64,000 nucleotides of DNA from Bacteroidota bacterium (GCA_023428755.1 JAEYWX010000031.1:1-64000); one strand, 5' to 3'; positions 36,301 through 45,605 are shown, numbered from the stretch's first letter. Numbers and translations are program-made. Notes: a model not told the origin generated them from the sequence alone.

Positions 36301-38455
36301 TCACAATTCCCAAATGCGAGGATGCTATAAAAGCAACTGCGCCTTTTTCGGGAGTAAGCACCCATTTTTCAGTGATGATATAATCGCCTGTAAGGCGAGA
36401 TGTATTTGATAAAAACATATTTCCAGCCTGACAGCCATTAACCAATAATACCGGGTACTTCCCAATGGCCGGATAACTGGAAGGATCGGACAAATTGTAC
36501 TCAAGTGTTGATGGCGAAGAATGTCCAAAGTAGGTAAGCAGTGAAAAGCCTTCCTGAAACAACTTGGTAATATTTTCGCTTATCAATGTTTGAACAGTTG
36601 CAACACTTGTTTTTTGTAATGCATATACATTTGCTCCGTAAGCAGTGTCCTTCAATACATTTCCATACTGATTCAAATAAAATTTGATTTGCTCACCAAG
36701 AAAATCATTTGCACCAGACACATGAATCACATTCTTTTTCCATAGCTCATCCTGAATGGTACATGAATTTGTGTTATAAAAATTTTCATATTGCTTCACT
36801 TTTTCGAGATATGCTTTTACTTCCCCTCCGTTAACTACCGTTAAACGCCCAATAGGAATTTGTTGTACTACACTTCCTTCGGCAGAAGCAAGCAAAGCAT
36901 CAGATGCCGGATTACCAAAAGTAGGAACCAGATTAAGCTGTTCAATTGAAGGAGTTGATTCTGCAGCTCTGTAGTTGGTGTACACTACTCCTTTTCCAAT
37001 GATGAAGCAGTAACTGGGCTTAACTGCAAAACCAGCATAGGCAAAACGCAAAAAATTCTTTATTGCAACTGCATTGTTTTTTATGCCATATCCAAACTGA
37101 TCAATAATATCCTGTACATCATAAATTTTTGCATTGAATCCGCCACCCGTTGCGCTGCTTCTGTATTTCCTGTATTCTTCAACCTGATTCACACCATTCC
37201 CATCATTATACAGACGAGGGTTGGAAATAATGATATAATCCGCCTGATTTGGCTGTAAAGCATAGTTGGTAAAATTTCTTGAAATGAAATTTCCAACAGA
37301 TCTGATATTACCAGCTGATTGACTTACTAAAACCAGCTTCCGAGTTGATGCAGATGCAGGCAAAACTACCCTTACCTGTGTTGGAGATACGATACTGGCA
37401 GTGATCCGTAAACCATTTGTTATATCATATAAAACAGGCGGAACAGTACCGCCAAAATTAAAATTATCAATTACAAGATTGTTACCGCTTGCACTGGCAG
37501 GCAATTCAAATTCAAAATTCGACTGACCGCCAAAATTAAACTGCCTTGGATAACTCAGTTCATACATGCCAATTACCGCCCTGTTAAATTGAGGCAGGGT
37601 GTCGCTTGTCGAAATACGAAATTCAACATTCGCTGTATTTGAACTCAAGATCGCTAACGGTATATTGTCAGTAGATTCATCGATCAACGAATTAAAAAAA
37701 TTCATCTGCTTATCAGCAACTAAATTACCATTGATAAAAGCACGTATAGACCTTGAATTAAGGGTTCGTCCCGCAGAAGAAAACTTTAGCTTGGCCGGCA
37801 CACTTGCTGAAGCCGCAACAAACAGATTTGATTGTGTTGAAGACAAAACACCAAGACCATTAAATTCAGCACTTGTAAAACCTTCTCCTTTATCGAATGA
37901 AGAAGAATATACATAACTACCAACAACAGCAGCAAATCCAAGGTTCAGATTATCCCGGTAATAAAGCGATGCTTTATGAATAAAATAAGATTCGGCTGGC
38001 AATGGTGAAGAAAGGTTATTCGCTGTTTCTGTAAATCGTTTGTTTTCAGAAGCAACCGTATTTACTGTAAGAAAATAAGCAGAGGTATCTGTGTACAAGC
38101 TCCAGTTATCGTTGATCTGGTAAGAGGGATCAAGGTACATCCGCTTTTCCCATTTCCCGTCATTCACCTGTCCCCAAAACTCTATAAACCCATTGGTTGG
38201 CAAAGTGCCGCCAGAAGCAGAGGTATAAATGGGTACTTGTTGACCATTTCGCCATAACTGAAAATGTGAAGCATCCGCATTTGCAATCCCCATTGCATCT
38301 AACTGCGATTGAGAAATTCGATAAACACCTGTTGCTCCAACCTTAAATTTAAAATAGGTTTTATTAAAATCGATCCACTCATTCATGTAGGTTTGAGCGG
38401 TAACAGCTGTGATGGCACAGAAAAATATGGTGACGGAAAGTAAAAAGCGTTTCAT
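33395..38455 (-). CDS. porU2: putative type IX secretion sortase PorU2 (peptidase C25 family)
   Basis: 1686 residues. Signal peptide 1-20 (ending VTAQ). After an N-terminal beta region, a C25 (gingipain-type) domain occupies about 400-790. The catalytic pair is H645 in TYFGHSSPS and C675 in LVNGCQAGN. Beyond it are Ig-like and beta-sandwich segments with adhesin-like repeats. The C-terminal roughly 110 residues begin with NYPNPFTTS and end GYGKMYLMR, a FlgD-like/T9SS-type tail. PorU is the sortase that removes cargo C-terminal signals and attaches them to A-LPS; PorU2 is the paralogue paired with PorV2, as here. Its ATG overlaps the porV2 stop (TAATG). Confidence 0.82.
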   Translation of the reverse strand: MKRFLLSVTIFFCAITAVTAQTYMNEWIDFNKTYFKFKVGATGVYRISQSQLDAMGIANADASHFQLWRNGQQVPIYTSASGGTLPTNGFIEFWGQVNDGKWEKRMYLDPSYQINDNWSLYTDTSAYFLTVNTVASENKRFTETANNLSSPLPAESYFIHKASLYYRDNLNLGFAAVVGSYVYSSSFDKGEGFTSAEFNGLGVLSSTQSNLFVAASASVPAKLKFSSAGRTLNSRSIRAFINGNLVADKQMNFFNSLIDESTDNIPLAILSSNTANVEFRISTSDTLPQFNRAVIGMYELSYPRQFNFGGQSNFEFELPASASGNNLVIDNFNFGGTVPPVLYDITNGLRITASIVSPTQVRVVLPASASTRKLVLVSQSAGNIRSVGNFISRNFTNYALQPNQADYIIISNPRLYNDGNGVNQVEEYRKYRSSATGGGFNAKIYDVQDIIDQFGYGIKNNAVAIKNFLRFAYAGFAVKPSYCFIIGKGVVYTNYRAAESTPSIEQLNLVPTFGNPASDALLASAEGSVVQQIPIGRLTVVNGGEVKAYLEKVKQYENFYNTNSCTIQDELWKKNVIHVSGANDFLGEQIKFYLNQYGNVLKDTAYGANVYALQKTSVATVQTLISENITKLFQEGFSLLTYFGHSSPSTLEYNLSDPSSYPAIGKYPVLLVNGCQAGNMFLSNTSRLTGDYIITEKWVLTPEKGAVAFIASSHLGIVNYLHIYTEEFYQQLSKAEGYGQSIGRIMANVNDTLSRLYSFNDFYVRMHMEEIALHGDPAMKLFSYEKPDYAVEAPMVKIAPEFISIAETKFNATVKIVNLGKATGDSVHVRVTRILPDGSTVVPFDQKIERVPYADSILLELPVDPSRDKGSNKLRIEIDPDNVINEICETNNSVTKEFFIFEDELRPVYPYNYSIINKQNITYYASTANPLGTLRKYYFEIDTTQNFNSAFLKVDSVSSTGGAIPFKPSGITFSDSTVYYWRVGMRPEDNSAVLWNDFSFVYIPGTETGFNQSHYFQHKQSTYKTMLLNDARTLQFDSSIKRIQFRTGIHPIHIEASIDVAIDFENIERYGCRYLSFQFYVFDGKTLEPKKNTSVLNGPGLYNSLQVCGDRPRIFFEYGYTNQTSRINAINFMDNVVKNGDYVVVTNLGSNLVAPIDSAVLKSDQSILGAGNSLYHRLKSAGFTLIDNFKTNQPMIFIYRKGDPSFVPQQTVGAIPDQIVDVFEVPGYYKTGTVESPWFGPAKTWKDLKWRGADVEPAQPDSTGVDIIGRTPAGVEVLLSSLNQARDTSLLFINPLAFPYLKLRMRNTDLINTTPHQLNMWKIYADYVPEGAIAPNVTFRFKDTLDMGEPLDFALAFRNISETAFDSLKLKLIVTDRNNVPHIIDLPKKKPLAAGDSILVSYTIDTKDYAGANMLYLMVNPDEDQQEQFLFNNFIFKSFYVKPDNYKPWLDVTFDGNHILNRDIVSSKPHIFVQLKDDSRFLALDDTTGMKISIRFPDNTVREYKPQSDSVRFTPADLSNGKNAATIDLYPFFTQDGEYELIVTGTDKSGNKAGELEYKVSFQVINKPMISNMLNYPNPFTTSTAFVFTITGAEVPQNIRIQILTITGKVVREITKAELGTLRVGRNITDFKWDGTDQFGNKLANGIYLYRVITNNNGKALDKYQADGDNTDQYFNKGYGKMYLMR

Positions 38456-39579
38456 TACTTACTGGTTTTCTTTTGGTTTTTTGGTTTCATAAGGTCGAGA
38501 CGAAGCGATACGATATGGGTATATAACGGATTTGACTGGTTGGCCAGATTTGTAAATGCATAATCAACATAAAAAGAAGTTCCCAGCTTAAAGCCCGCAC
38601 CTGCGCCAGGTTGATAAATCCACACTTTCTTTTGATTCAGTGTGTCACCATCAGCTAAGGTTTTCTGGAAATTAAATACACCGCCACGCAGGAAGAATAT
38701 GTCTTTCAGATTCAGCTCTACACCTATACGGGGATCGGCATTGATGACATCTGAACTAATGAGGGTGTTTCGCTGTCCGTCAAATGTAAGATCGAAATTT
38801 GCTTCAGCTTTCAGCGAAAGACCTTTGCGGAAACGAAAATCATAAGCACCGCCAATCACTAATCGTGGCGCTGTCAGTTCGGTTGACTTAACAGGTATCT
38901 CATTATTTGTAAGGAACAATACTTCTTTTTCTCTTTCGGTGAACGTAAATGACCAGGCGTTAAACGTTGTAGTAATATCTCTGGCTGCGGCACCAACGGA
39001 CCAGTTCTTTCCTTTCATTTGAAAGCCTACATCTAAACCAAAACCCCAGGCTGTTGCAAAACTTCCCACCTTTCGATGGATCACTTTTGCATTTACACCG
39101 ATACTCATGGATGTGGTCTCCGTTTCTTTAATTTTTTGTGCAACTGATAAGATCACTGCATAATCGGCCGATGAAAATGAACGCAGGTTGGCATAATTCA
39201 CGCTGCCATCGGGTTCAATCAAATAAAGTGTATTGGGAATATCATCTACAGCAAAACGTAAAAAAGAAAGACCAATGGTTCGTTTATTATTTGCTACAGG
39301 AATAGCCAATGCACCAAAATCGTATTTACCAATGCCGGCAAAATACTCCGCATGCATTAACGATAATGAGGGATCGTTCTTGACGCCTGTTAAACCCGCT
39401 GGGTTCCAGTAACCTGCTGTGGCATCGCTAACCGATGCAACTTGTGCACCTCCCATACCAAACGCACGGGAACCGGCACCAATATTTAAAAATTCGTTGG
39501 AATAAATACGGATCTGTGTGGATGCACGCAAACACATCAACAGGGTTACGGATAGGATCAGGGTTACTCGGGTTATCAT
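38455..39579 (-). CDS. porV2: PorV/PorQ-family outer membrane protein of the type IX system (PorV2)
   Basis: 374 residues. Signal peptide about 1-21. The mature N-terminus has EFLNIGAGSRAFGMGGAQVASVSDATAGYWNPAGL, the FadL/PorV hatch signature (key residues GAGSRAFGMGGA and WNPAGL), followed by a beta-barrel pattern to the end. PorV is the outer-membrane shuttle that carries cargo from the Sov channel to the PorU sortase. The stop codon overlaps the porU2 start by one base, so the two proteins are translationally coupled partners. Confidence 0.82.
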   Translation of the reverse strand: MITRVTLILSVTLLMCLRASTQIRIYSNEFLNIGAGSRAFGMGGAQVASVSDATAGYWNPAGLTGVKNDPSLSLMHAEYFAGIGKYDFGALAIPVANNKRTIGLSFLRFAVDDIPNTLYLIEPDGSVNYANLRSFSSADYAVILSVAQKIKETETTSMSIGVNAKVIHRKVGSFATAWGFGLDVGFQMKGKNWSVGAAARDITTTFNAWSFTFTEREKEVLFLTNNEIPVKSTELTAPRLVIGGAYDFRFRKGLSLKAEANFDLTFDGQRNTLISSDVINADPRIGVELNLKDIFFLRGGVFNFQKTLADGDTLNQKKVWIYQPGAGAGFKLGTSFYVDYAFTNLANQSNPLYTHIVSLRLDLMKPKNQKKTSK

Positions 39580-39768
39580 CCGGTCAGTTTTCAGATAAAC
39601 AATTAGTTTCTTATAAGAGTCAGGCTTTCTTTAAAAAGCTGCTACTGCAAACCAAAAGTAGACATTATCCTGCCGAAAGCAAAGCTCTGTTTAAGAAAAC
39701 ACCAGCGTTTTGAAACGTTGATTTTCAGTGTTTATTGCTTGCTTTTTAAAAAATGGCATTTACTACCC

Positions 39769-39776
39769 TACTTTTG
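39769..39776 (+). promoter_or_regulatory. -7 box of the tyrS promoter
   Basis: TACTTTTG, full match to TAnnTTTG, 21 nt before the tyrS ATG. A TTG at 39739-39741 is the nearest -33 candidate, but the 27-nt spacer is too long. Confidence 0.5.
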
Positions 39777-39797
39777 CGGAAAATCTGGCTAAAAATC

Positions 39798-41075
39798 ATG
39801 CATTTGATCGAAGAATTAAGATGGCGGGGAATGATCCAGGACATCATGCCCGGAACAGAAGAACTACTGAAAAAAGAAATGACCACGGCTTATATCGGCT
39901 TCGATCCAACGGCCGACAGCCTGCATATCGGGAGCCTTGTGCCCATTTTGCTGTTGGTTCATTTCCAGAAAGCCGGCCATAAGCCTATCGCCCTGGTGGG
40001 TGGCGCAACCGGTATGATCGGTGACCCCAGCGGCAAAAGCCAGGAACGGAATTTATTGAATGAAGAAACGCTCAACAAAAACGTGGCGGGTGTAAAAGCA
40101 CAGCTGGAAAAGTTTCTTGATTTTGACCCGGCAAAAACCAACGCAGCTGAAATGGCCAATAATTACGATTGGTTCAAAAGCATATCGTTCATCGATTTTT
40201 TACGTGATACCGGCAAACACATCACCATCAACTACATGATGGCAAAGGATAGTGTAAAGAAACGCATTGAAAGTGAAGTGGGACTCAGCTACACCGAGTT
40301 TGCCTATCAATTAATGCAGGGATATGATTTTTACTGGTTGTATGAAAATAAGAACTGCAAACTGCAGATGGGTGGCAGCGATCAGTGGGGAAATATTACC
40401 ACCGGCACCGAACTCATCCGCCGGAAAGTGAATGGAGAAGCATTTGCTTTTACCTGTCCCCTCATCAAAAAAGCTGATGGTACCAAGTTTGGCAAAACCG
40501 AGCAGGGAAATGTATGGTTGGATGCAACAAAAACAACGCCGTACCAGTTCTACCAGTTTTGGTTAAACGCAAGTGATGCTGATGCGGAAGGATGGATCAA
40601 GATCTTCACTTTTCTTTCAAAACAAGAAGTGGATGGCTTGATCGCAGAACATAAAAGTGATCCGGGCAAACGTTTACTGCAAAAACGCCTGGCAGAGGAA
40701 GTAACAAAATTTGTACACGGCGAAGAAGAACTCCGGAACGCTGTTGAAACAACTGCAAAATTATTTGCCAATCAAACTGCAACGGCTGAAAGTCTGAGCG
40801 TGGAAGATCTCGAAGGAATGGAAGGTGTAATCAAATTTGATTTTGCTGCAGATAAATTACAGGAAGGCATTGATGTGGTTTCGTTTTTAGCAGAAACAAC
40901 CATTTTCCCCAGCAAAGGCGAAGCACGCAAAACAGTGCAAGGTGGTGGTGTAAGTATCAATCGTAAAAAAGTTGAAGCAATTGACATGAAGATTGATACA
41001 TCTTTATTGCTTCACAGTAAATATTTACTTGTGCAGAAGGGAAAGAAAAATTATTATTTGGTTTCGGCTGTTTAA
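39798..41075 (+). CDS. tyrS: tyrosyl-tRNA synthetase
   Basis: 425 residues from the ATG at 39798. The frame continues upstream to 39753, but those 15 codons overlap the promoter and the family starts near this Met (MHLIEELRWRG). Class I signatures: HIGS at 43-46 and the KFGKT form of KMSKS in ADGTKFGKTEQGN. A C-terminal S4-like RNA-binding domain with KTVQGGGVSINRKKV follows. It charges tRNA-Tyr. The 3' end overlaps the convergent SGNH gene by 4 nt. Confidence 0.96.
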   Translation: MHLIEELRWRGMIQDIMPGTEELLKKEMTTAYIGFDPTADSLHIGSLVPILLLVHFQKAGHKPIALVGGATGMIGDPSGKSQERNLLNEETLNKNVAGVKAQLEKFLDFDPAKTNAAEMANNYDWFKSISFIDFLRDTGKHITINYMMAKDSVKKRIESEVGLSYTEFAYQLMQGYDFYWLYENKNCKLQMGGSDQWGNITTGTELIRRKVNGEAFAFTCPLIKKADGTKFGKTEQGNVWLDATKTTPYQFYQFWLNASDADAEGWIKIFTFLSKQEVDGLIAEHKSDPGKRLLQKRLAEEVTKFVHGEEELRNAVETTAKLFANQTATAESLSVEDLEGMEGVIKFDFAADKLQEGIDVVSFLAETTIFPSKGEARKTVQGGGVSINRKKVEAIDMKIDTSLLLHSKYLLVQKGKKNYYLVSAV

Positions 41076-41737
41076 AGAGCCTGAATCGCTTTCCATATTT
41101 CATCGGCGACCAATTGGTTGCCGATTGCATTTAAATGAACTCTATCAGTGGTTAAAATACCACGGTCTTTGTTCTCTTTGTTGTTCTTATTGTTGTAATC
41201 GATAAATGCTTTACGCAAATCAACCAAGGGTAACCCGTTCTTTTGAGCAAGCCCACGAATGATTTTGCTGTATTCTGTCAAGTCACCATCCTGCTGATTG
41301 CTTCCATCTGTCTTCTCCCCTATAACTGCAGGAGTACACAAAATGATCTTTGCATTCTTTGCCTTTATCTTATCGATCACTGCCTGGTAAAACTTAGCAA
41401 ATTTATCGGCATCGGTACCGGTACCGGATGATGCTTTGTGCCACACATCATTCACGCCAATATACAACACTACAACATTTGGATTTTTTGCCAGCACATC
41501 ATCTTCCATCCGCAAATACAAATCATAAATTTTATTGCCGCCAATACCGGCACCAATAAAATCATAATTCGTTTTTCCCTGTGCACGTGCCATGCTGTCG
41601 ATACGTTTTACATAGCCACCGGGATTTACTCCTGCCTGTGTAATGGAATCACCAAAAAAGATGACTTTGATTTTATCTTGTCTTGTAAATGCCATCAGCA
41701 TAAAAACAGAAAGAGCAAAGAAGATTATTTTTTGCAT
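41072..41737 (-). CDS. exported SGNH/GDSL-family hydrolase
   Basis: 221 residues from the ATG at 41737; a TTG seven codons upstream (41758) is possible but less likely. Residues 1-17 form a signal peptide. The four SGNH blocks are seen: GDSIT (nucleophile Ser), GIGGN (Gly), GVND (Asn) and DRVHLN (Asp and His dyad). Such enzymes hydrolyse acyl esters on lipids or glycans in the periplasm. Neighbours (tyrS, cyanophycinase) give no hint of substrate. Confidence 0.82.
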   Translation of the reverse strand: MQKIIFFALSVFMLMAFTRQDKIKVIFFGDSITQAGVNPGGYVKRIDSMARAQGKTNYDFIGAGIGGNKIYDLYLRMEDDVLAKNPNVVVLYIGVNDVWHKASSGTGTDADKFAKFYQAVIDKIKAKNAKIILCTPAVIGEKTDGSNQQDGDLTEYSKIIRGLAQKNGLPLVDLRKAFIDYNNKNNKENKDRGILTTDRVHLNAIGNQLVADEIWKAIQAL

Positions 41738-41773
41738 ATACCGATTTGTATTGTTCAATCAATAAAATTTGGA

Positions 41774-42670
41774 TCATTCAACATGCACCTGTTTTTTGAT
41801 CAGTGCACCATCACTGGCTTCCATTAAAAACTTTCGTTCTTTAACGAGGTATCCATTCCCCTTCTCACAAAAATGTACTTTTAGATTTTCAACACTAATG
41901 GGATTACCATCAGGAATATCAGCAATATTGGAATGAACCATTTCATGCCCATCAATAATGATCACCAACCCGCTTCCAATTGCTTCCATCTTATTTCCTT
42001 CGGTGATGAGCATGCCGGTATCTTCACCCAATCCAATGCCAATGCAGGAAGGATTGGTGGCAACCGCCTGTGTTAAACGAACAAAGCGTCCACGTTTTTC
42101 AAAATGACTGTCAATGATCACACTATCAATAAAACCCAAACCGGTTGTCATTTTCACTTCACCTTTCAAATAAGCACGGGCCGCATTTCCTTCATAGATC
42201 ATGGTCTTACTCATTGCCATAGCACCGGCAGATGTTCCCGCAACAACAAAACCGACTTCTTCCATGTAACGTTTTTTTAGAATCGCCAGGAACTCTGTAC
42301 CTCCATCTGTTACACTTAAACGCATCTGGTTACCGCCAGAAAACATAACAGCATTGCAGGTTTTGATACGTTCGAGAAATTCGGGATTGGATGTGTCCTG
42401 ACGGTTGCGGATATGCATTACGCCTATATTGGTACAGCCAATTTTACCAAAGGCGTTCATGTAGTTATCGCCCACTTCAAAAGGAATTGTTGATGCGGTT
42501 GTAACCACTTCAATACGGGCATCGATTCCTCCTGCTTCTTCCACTACCCGCTTGAGGATACCCAACTCAAAAAAATTAAGATTATTGCGGTTGATCTCTC
42601 CCGCTTCCAGATCGGTTCCTTTATCTTCTGCACCGCCGATAGCGATCAGCTTTCCTTTTGGATACTGCAA
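41774..42670 (-). CDS. cphB: cyanophycinase (peptidase S51 family)
   Basis: 298 residues; the start is a TTG at 42670. The nucleophile elbow GTSAGA places the catalytic Ser at S147, and the GGAEDKG loop (12-18) and FSGGNQMRL segment (110-118) are typical of CphB. It cleaves cyanophycin, a multi-L-arginyl-poly-L-aspartate polymer, into beta-Asp-Arg dipeptides. It is divergent from the cyanophycin synthetase gene and the two 5' ends are 121 nt apart. No signal peptide, fitting the intracellular enzyme. A TAATTTTG box lies 24 nt upstream. Confidence 0.9.
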   Translation of the reverse strand: MQYPKGKLIAIGGAEDKGTDLEAGEINRNNLNFFELGILKRVVEEAGGIDARIEVVTTASTIPFEVGDNYMNAFGKIGCTNIGVMHIRNRQDTSNPEFLERIKTCNAVMFSGGNQMRLSVTDGGTEFLAILKKRYMEEVGFVVAGTSAGAMAMSKTMIYEGNAARAYLKGEVKMTTGLGFIDSVIIDSHFEKRGRFVRLTQAVATNPSCIGIGLGEDTGMLITEGNKMEAIGSGLVIIIDGHEMVHSNIADIPDGNPISVENLKVHFCEKGNGYLVKERKFLMEASDGALIKKQVHVE

Positions 42671-42693
42671 TGATTGTAATTTTTAGTTGCAAA

Positions 42694-42701
42694 CAAAATT
42701 A
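42694..42701 (-). promoter_or_regulatory. -7 box of the cphB promoter
   Basis: On the minus strand TAATTTTG, a full match to TAnnTTTG, 23 nt before the TTG start of cphB. No TTTG at the expected distance upstream. Confidence 0.4.
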
Positions 42702-42791
42702 AGGGGAAAATATTTCCTGTACAGCCCGGCTTTTATCAACAGCATCGGATAAATTTTGATATATTCGGAAACAACATCAACTACAACGTTT

Positions 42792-45413
42792 ATGAAAATT
42801 CTTGAACTGAAAATACTTCGTGGGCCAAATTACTGGAGTGTACGCCGTACCAAACTCATCCAGATGAAACTGGACCTGGAAGAACTGGAACAACGCCCTA
42901 CCAATACCATTCCCGGCTTTCGTGAACGGTTAGAAAAATTATTTCCCAGCATGTACAGTCATCGCTGCAGCGTGGGTACACCGGGTGGATTTTTTCAACG
43001 GGTGGATGAAGGCACCTGGATGGGACATGTAATTGAACATATTGCATTGGAATTGCAAACATTGGCTGGCATGGATACCGGATTTGGACGTACACGTGGT
43101 GCCAATGAAAAAGAAGGCGTGTACTATGTGGTGTTTACCTATCTCGAAGAAGATGCAGGTGTGTATGCAGCTAAGGCAGCTGTGCGTATTGCCGAAGCAT
43201 TGGTTGCCGGAGAAGAATACAGTTTGGATGATGACATTCAAAAATTAAGAGAGATACGTGAAGATACACGACTGGGACCTTCAACCGGTTGTATTGTGGA
43301 TGAAGCTGCAAAACGAAATATTCCTTATATCCGTTTGAATAAACAGAGCCTGGTGCAGTTGGGTTATGGTGTACACCAGAAACGTATACGGGCAACGATT
43401 GCATCTACAACATCAAACATTGCTGTTGATATAGCCTGTGATAAAGAAGAAACAAAAATGTTGCTGGAAGCAGCTGAAATTCCTGTGCCGAGAGGAACGG
43501 TAATCCGCACAGAAGTTGGCCTGGATGAAGCCATTGAAAAATTCGGTTATCCGTTAGTGATCAAACCCATCGATGGTAATCATGGAAAAGGAAATACCAC
43601 CAACATCACCAATAAAGAACAGGCATTAAAAGCATTTGAAGCAGCAAAAGCTTACAGCCGGAGTGTTATTGTTGAACGTTTTATTACCGGTTTCGATTTT
43701 CGTGTACTGGTGATCAATCATAAATTTATTTGTGCTGCACTGCGCACACCTGCCAGTGTAATTGGCGATGGTGAACATACCATTCAATGGCTGATCGATG
43801 AAACAAATAAAGATCCCCGTCGTGGTTATGGACATGAAAAAGTATTAACACAAATAACTGTTGACGGCAGCACCATGAAGATGCTGGAAGAAAAAGGGTA
43901 CAGCTTAGAAACTGTTCCACCAAAAGGCGAATTGGTATTGTTAAAAACAACAGCGAATCTTTCAACAGGCGGCACCTCAACTGATGTGACTGATGAAGTA
44001 CATCCGGCAAATGTATTTATGTGCGAACGTATCAGTAAAATCATTGGTTTGGATATTTGCGGCATTGATATTATGGCTACCGACTTACGTACACCAGTAA
44101 GCGAAAATGGTGGCGCTATTTTAGAAGTGAATGCGGCACCTGGCTTCCGGATGCATATCGATCCATCAGAAGGTTTGCCACGCAACGTGGCAGAACCTGT
44201 GGTTGACATGCTTTTCCCTAAAGGAACAGAAGGACGTATTCCAATTATTGCCATCACCGGAACGAATGGTAAAACCACCACTACACGCTTAACGGCACAT
44301 ATTGCAAAAAGTGCCGGTAAAAAGGTTGGTTACACCACCAGTGATGGTGTGTATATCCAAAACCATTTGATGATGAAAGGTGATTGTACAGGACCTGTTT
44401 CATCAACTTTTGTATTAAAAGATCCAACTGTTGATTTTGCTGTATTGGAATGTGCCAGAGGTGGTATTTTAAAATCAGGTCTTGCATTTCAAAATTGCGA
44501 TGTAGCTATTGTAACGAATGTTGCAGCGGATCATATTGGTCTTGGGGGCATCAATACAGTTGAACAAATGGCAAAAGTAAAAGCGGTTGTTCCTGAAACA
44601 GTTTTTCCGCATGGCTATGCCATTCTGAATGCAGAAGATGACCTGGTTTATAAAATGAAAGAGAACCTGAAATGCAATATTGCCTTGTTCAGCATGGATG
44701 AAAACAATCCACGCATTAAGGAGCATTGTGCAAAAGGCGGACTGGCAACTGTTTTTGAGAATGGCTTTATCAGTATCATGAAGGGAACCTGGAAAATAAG
44801 AGTGATGGCTGCAAAAGATATTCCTCTCACCTATGAAGGCAAAGCGGTGCATAATATTGCCAACTGTTTACCGGCAGTGCTTGCCACTTATCTCTATCGT
44901 GACATCAGTATTGATGATATACGGCAGGGGTTGCTTACGTTTATTCCCGGTGAAAGTTTAACGCCGGGCCGTTTGAATTTCTTCCATTTTAAAAACTACA
45001 CTTTCCTGGCCGATTTTGCCCATAACCCACACGGATTGCAACTGCTCTGCGATTTTGTGAGCAAGCTTGATTATAAACACAAGGTGGGTGTCATCAGTGG
45101 AACCGGTGACCGCAGAGATGAAGATATTCGTGAGTTAGGCGAGATCAGTGCCCGTCATTTTGATGAAATCATTATCCGTTGCGATAAAAACCTGCGTGGC
45201 CGTACTGCTGATGAGATCATTGGACTGCTGAAAGAAGGGATCGACAAGATCAACCCAACCGTTCCTACCAAGATCATCGCCAACGAAAACGAAGCACTGG
45301 AATATATTTACGCCAACCCGGTTCCGGGTGCACTTTATACCATAATGTGCGATGTGGTGGCGGGAGCGTTGGATAAAATCAGGGAATTGAAAGACCGTGA
45401 GAATAATAGTTAA
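42792..45413 (+). CDS. cphA: cyanophycin synthetase
   Basis: 873 residues from the ATG at 42792; twelve upstream codons in the same frame are not used because the family starts MKILELKILRGPNYWS. An N-terminal domain (1-160) is followed by an ATP-grasp domain (about 200-480), with the IKPIDGNHGKG loop near 259 and LEVNAAPGF, and a Mur-ligase-like domain with the P-loop GTNGKTTTTR near residue 490. It adds Asp to the polymer backbone and Arg to the side chains. Together with the divergent cyanophycinase it forms a complete make-and-break pair for a nitrogen store. Confidence 0.95.
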   Translation: MKILELKILRGPNYWSVRRTKLIQMKLDLEELEQRPTNTIPGFRERLEKLFPSMYSHRCSVGTPGGFFQRVDEGTWMGHVIEHIALELQTLAGMDTGFGRTRGANEKEGVYYVVFTYLEEDAGVYAAKAAVRIAEALVAGEEYSLDDDIQKLREIREDTRLGPSTGCIVDEAAKRNIPYIRLNKQSLVQLGYGVHQKRIRATIASTTSNIAVDIACDKEETKMLLEAAEIPVPRGTVIRTEVGLDEAIEKFGYPLVIKPIDGNHGKGNTTNITNKEQALKAFEAAKAYSRSVIVERFITGFDFRVLVINHKFICAALRTPASVIGDGEHTIQWLIDETNKDPRRGYGHEKVLTQITVDGSTMKMLEEKGYSLETVPPKGELVLLKTTANLSTGGTSTDVTDEVHPANVFMCERISKIIGLDICGIDIMATDLRTPVSENGGAILEVNAAPGFRMHIDPSEGLPRNVAEPVVDMLFPKGTEGRIPIIAITGTNGKTTTTRLTAHIAKSAGKKVGYTTSDGVYIQNHLMMKGDCTGPVSSTFVLKDPTVDFAVLECARGGILKSGLAFQNCDVAIVTNVAADHIGLGGINTVEQMAKVKAVVPETVFPHGYAILNAEDDLVYKMKENLKCNIALFSMDENNPRIKEHCAKGGLATVFENGFISIMKGTWKIRVMAAKDIPLTYEGKAVHNIANCLPAVLATYLYRDISIDDIRQGLLTFIPGESLTPGRLNFFHFKNYTFLADFAHNPHGLQLLCDFVSKLDYKHKVGVISGTGDRRDEDIRELGEISARHFDEIIIRCDKNLRGRTADEIIGLLKEGIDKINPTVPTKIIANENEALEYIYANPVPGALYTIMCDVVAGALDKIRELKDRENNS

Positions 45414-45429
45414 CCAATCTGATAAATTT

Positions 45430-45461
45430 TTTGGTTGATCTTGTGCATCACCTTATTTTTG
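45430..45461 (+). promoter_or_regulatory. promoter of tRNA-Gln
   Basis: TTTG at 45430-45433, a 20-nt spacer, TATTTTTG at 45454-45461. Full Bacteroidota consensus; transcription would start near 45468, 12 nt before the tRNA. Confidence 0.75.
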
Positions 45462-45479
45462 CAACCCCGAAAGGGAGAT

Positions 45480-45550
45480 TGGCCTATAGTATAATGGTAG
45501 TACGACAGATTTTGGTTCTGTTTGTCTTGGTTCGAATCCAGGTAGGCCAA
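45480..45550 (+). tRNA. tRNA-Gln (TTG)
   Basis: 71 nt. Acceptor TGGCCTA pairs with TAGGCCA, anticodon stem ACAGA/TCTGT with loop TTTTGGT (anticodon TTG), T arm CTTGGTTCGAATCCAGG. It has its own promoter and terminator. Confidence 0.95.
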
Positions 45551-45551
45551 C

Positions 45552-45580
45552 AAAAACCCTCCACAATGTGGAGGGTTTTT
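45552..45580 (+). terminator. rho-independent terminator after tRNA-Gln
   Basis: A 12-bp stem AAAACCCTCCAC/GTGGAGGGTTTT around AAT, followed by T residues. It immediately follows the tRNA. Confidence 0.9.
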
Positions 45581-45605
45581 GATTTTATGGGGTTTCGTTA
45601 CGATC

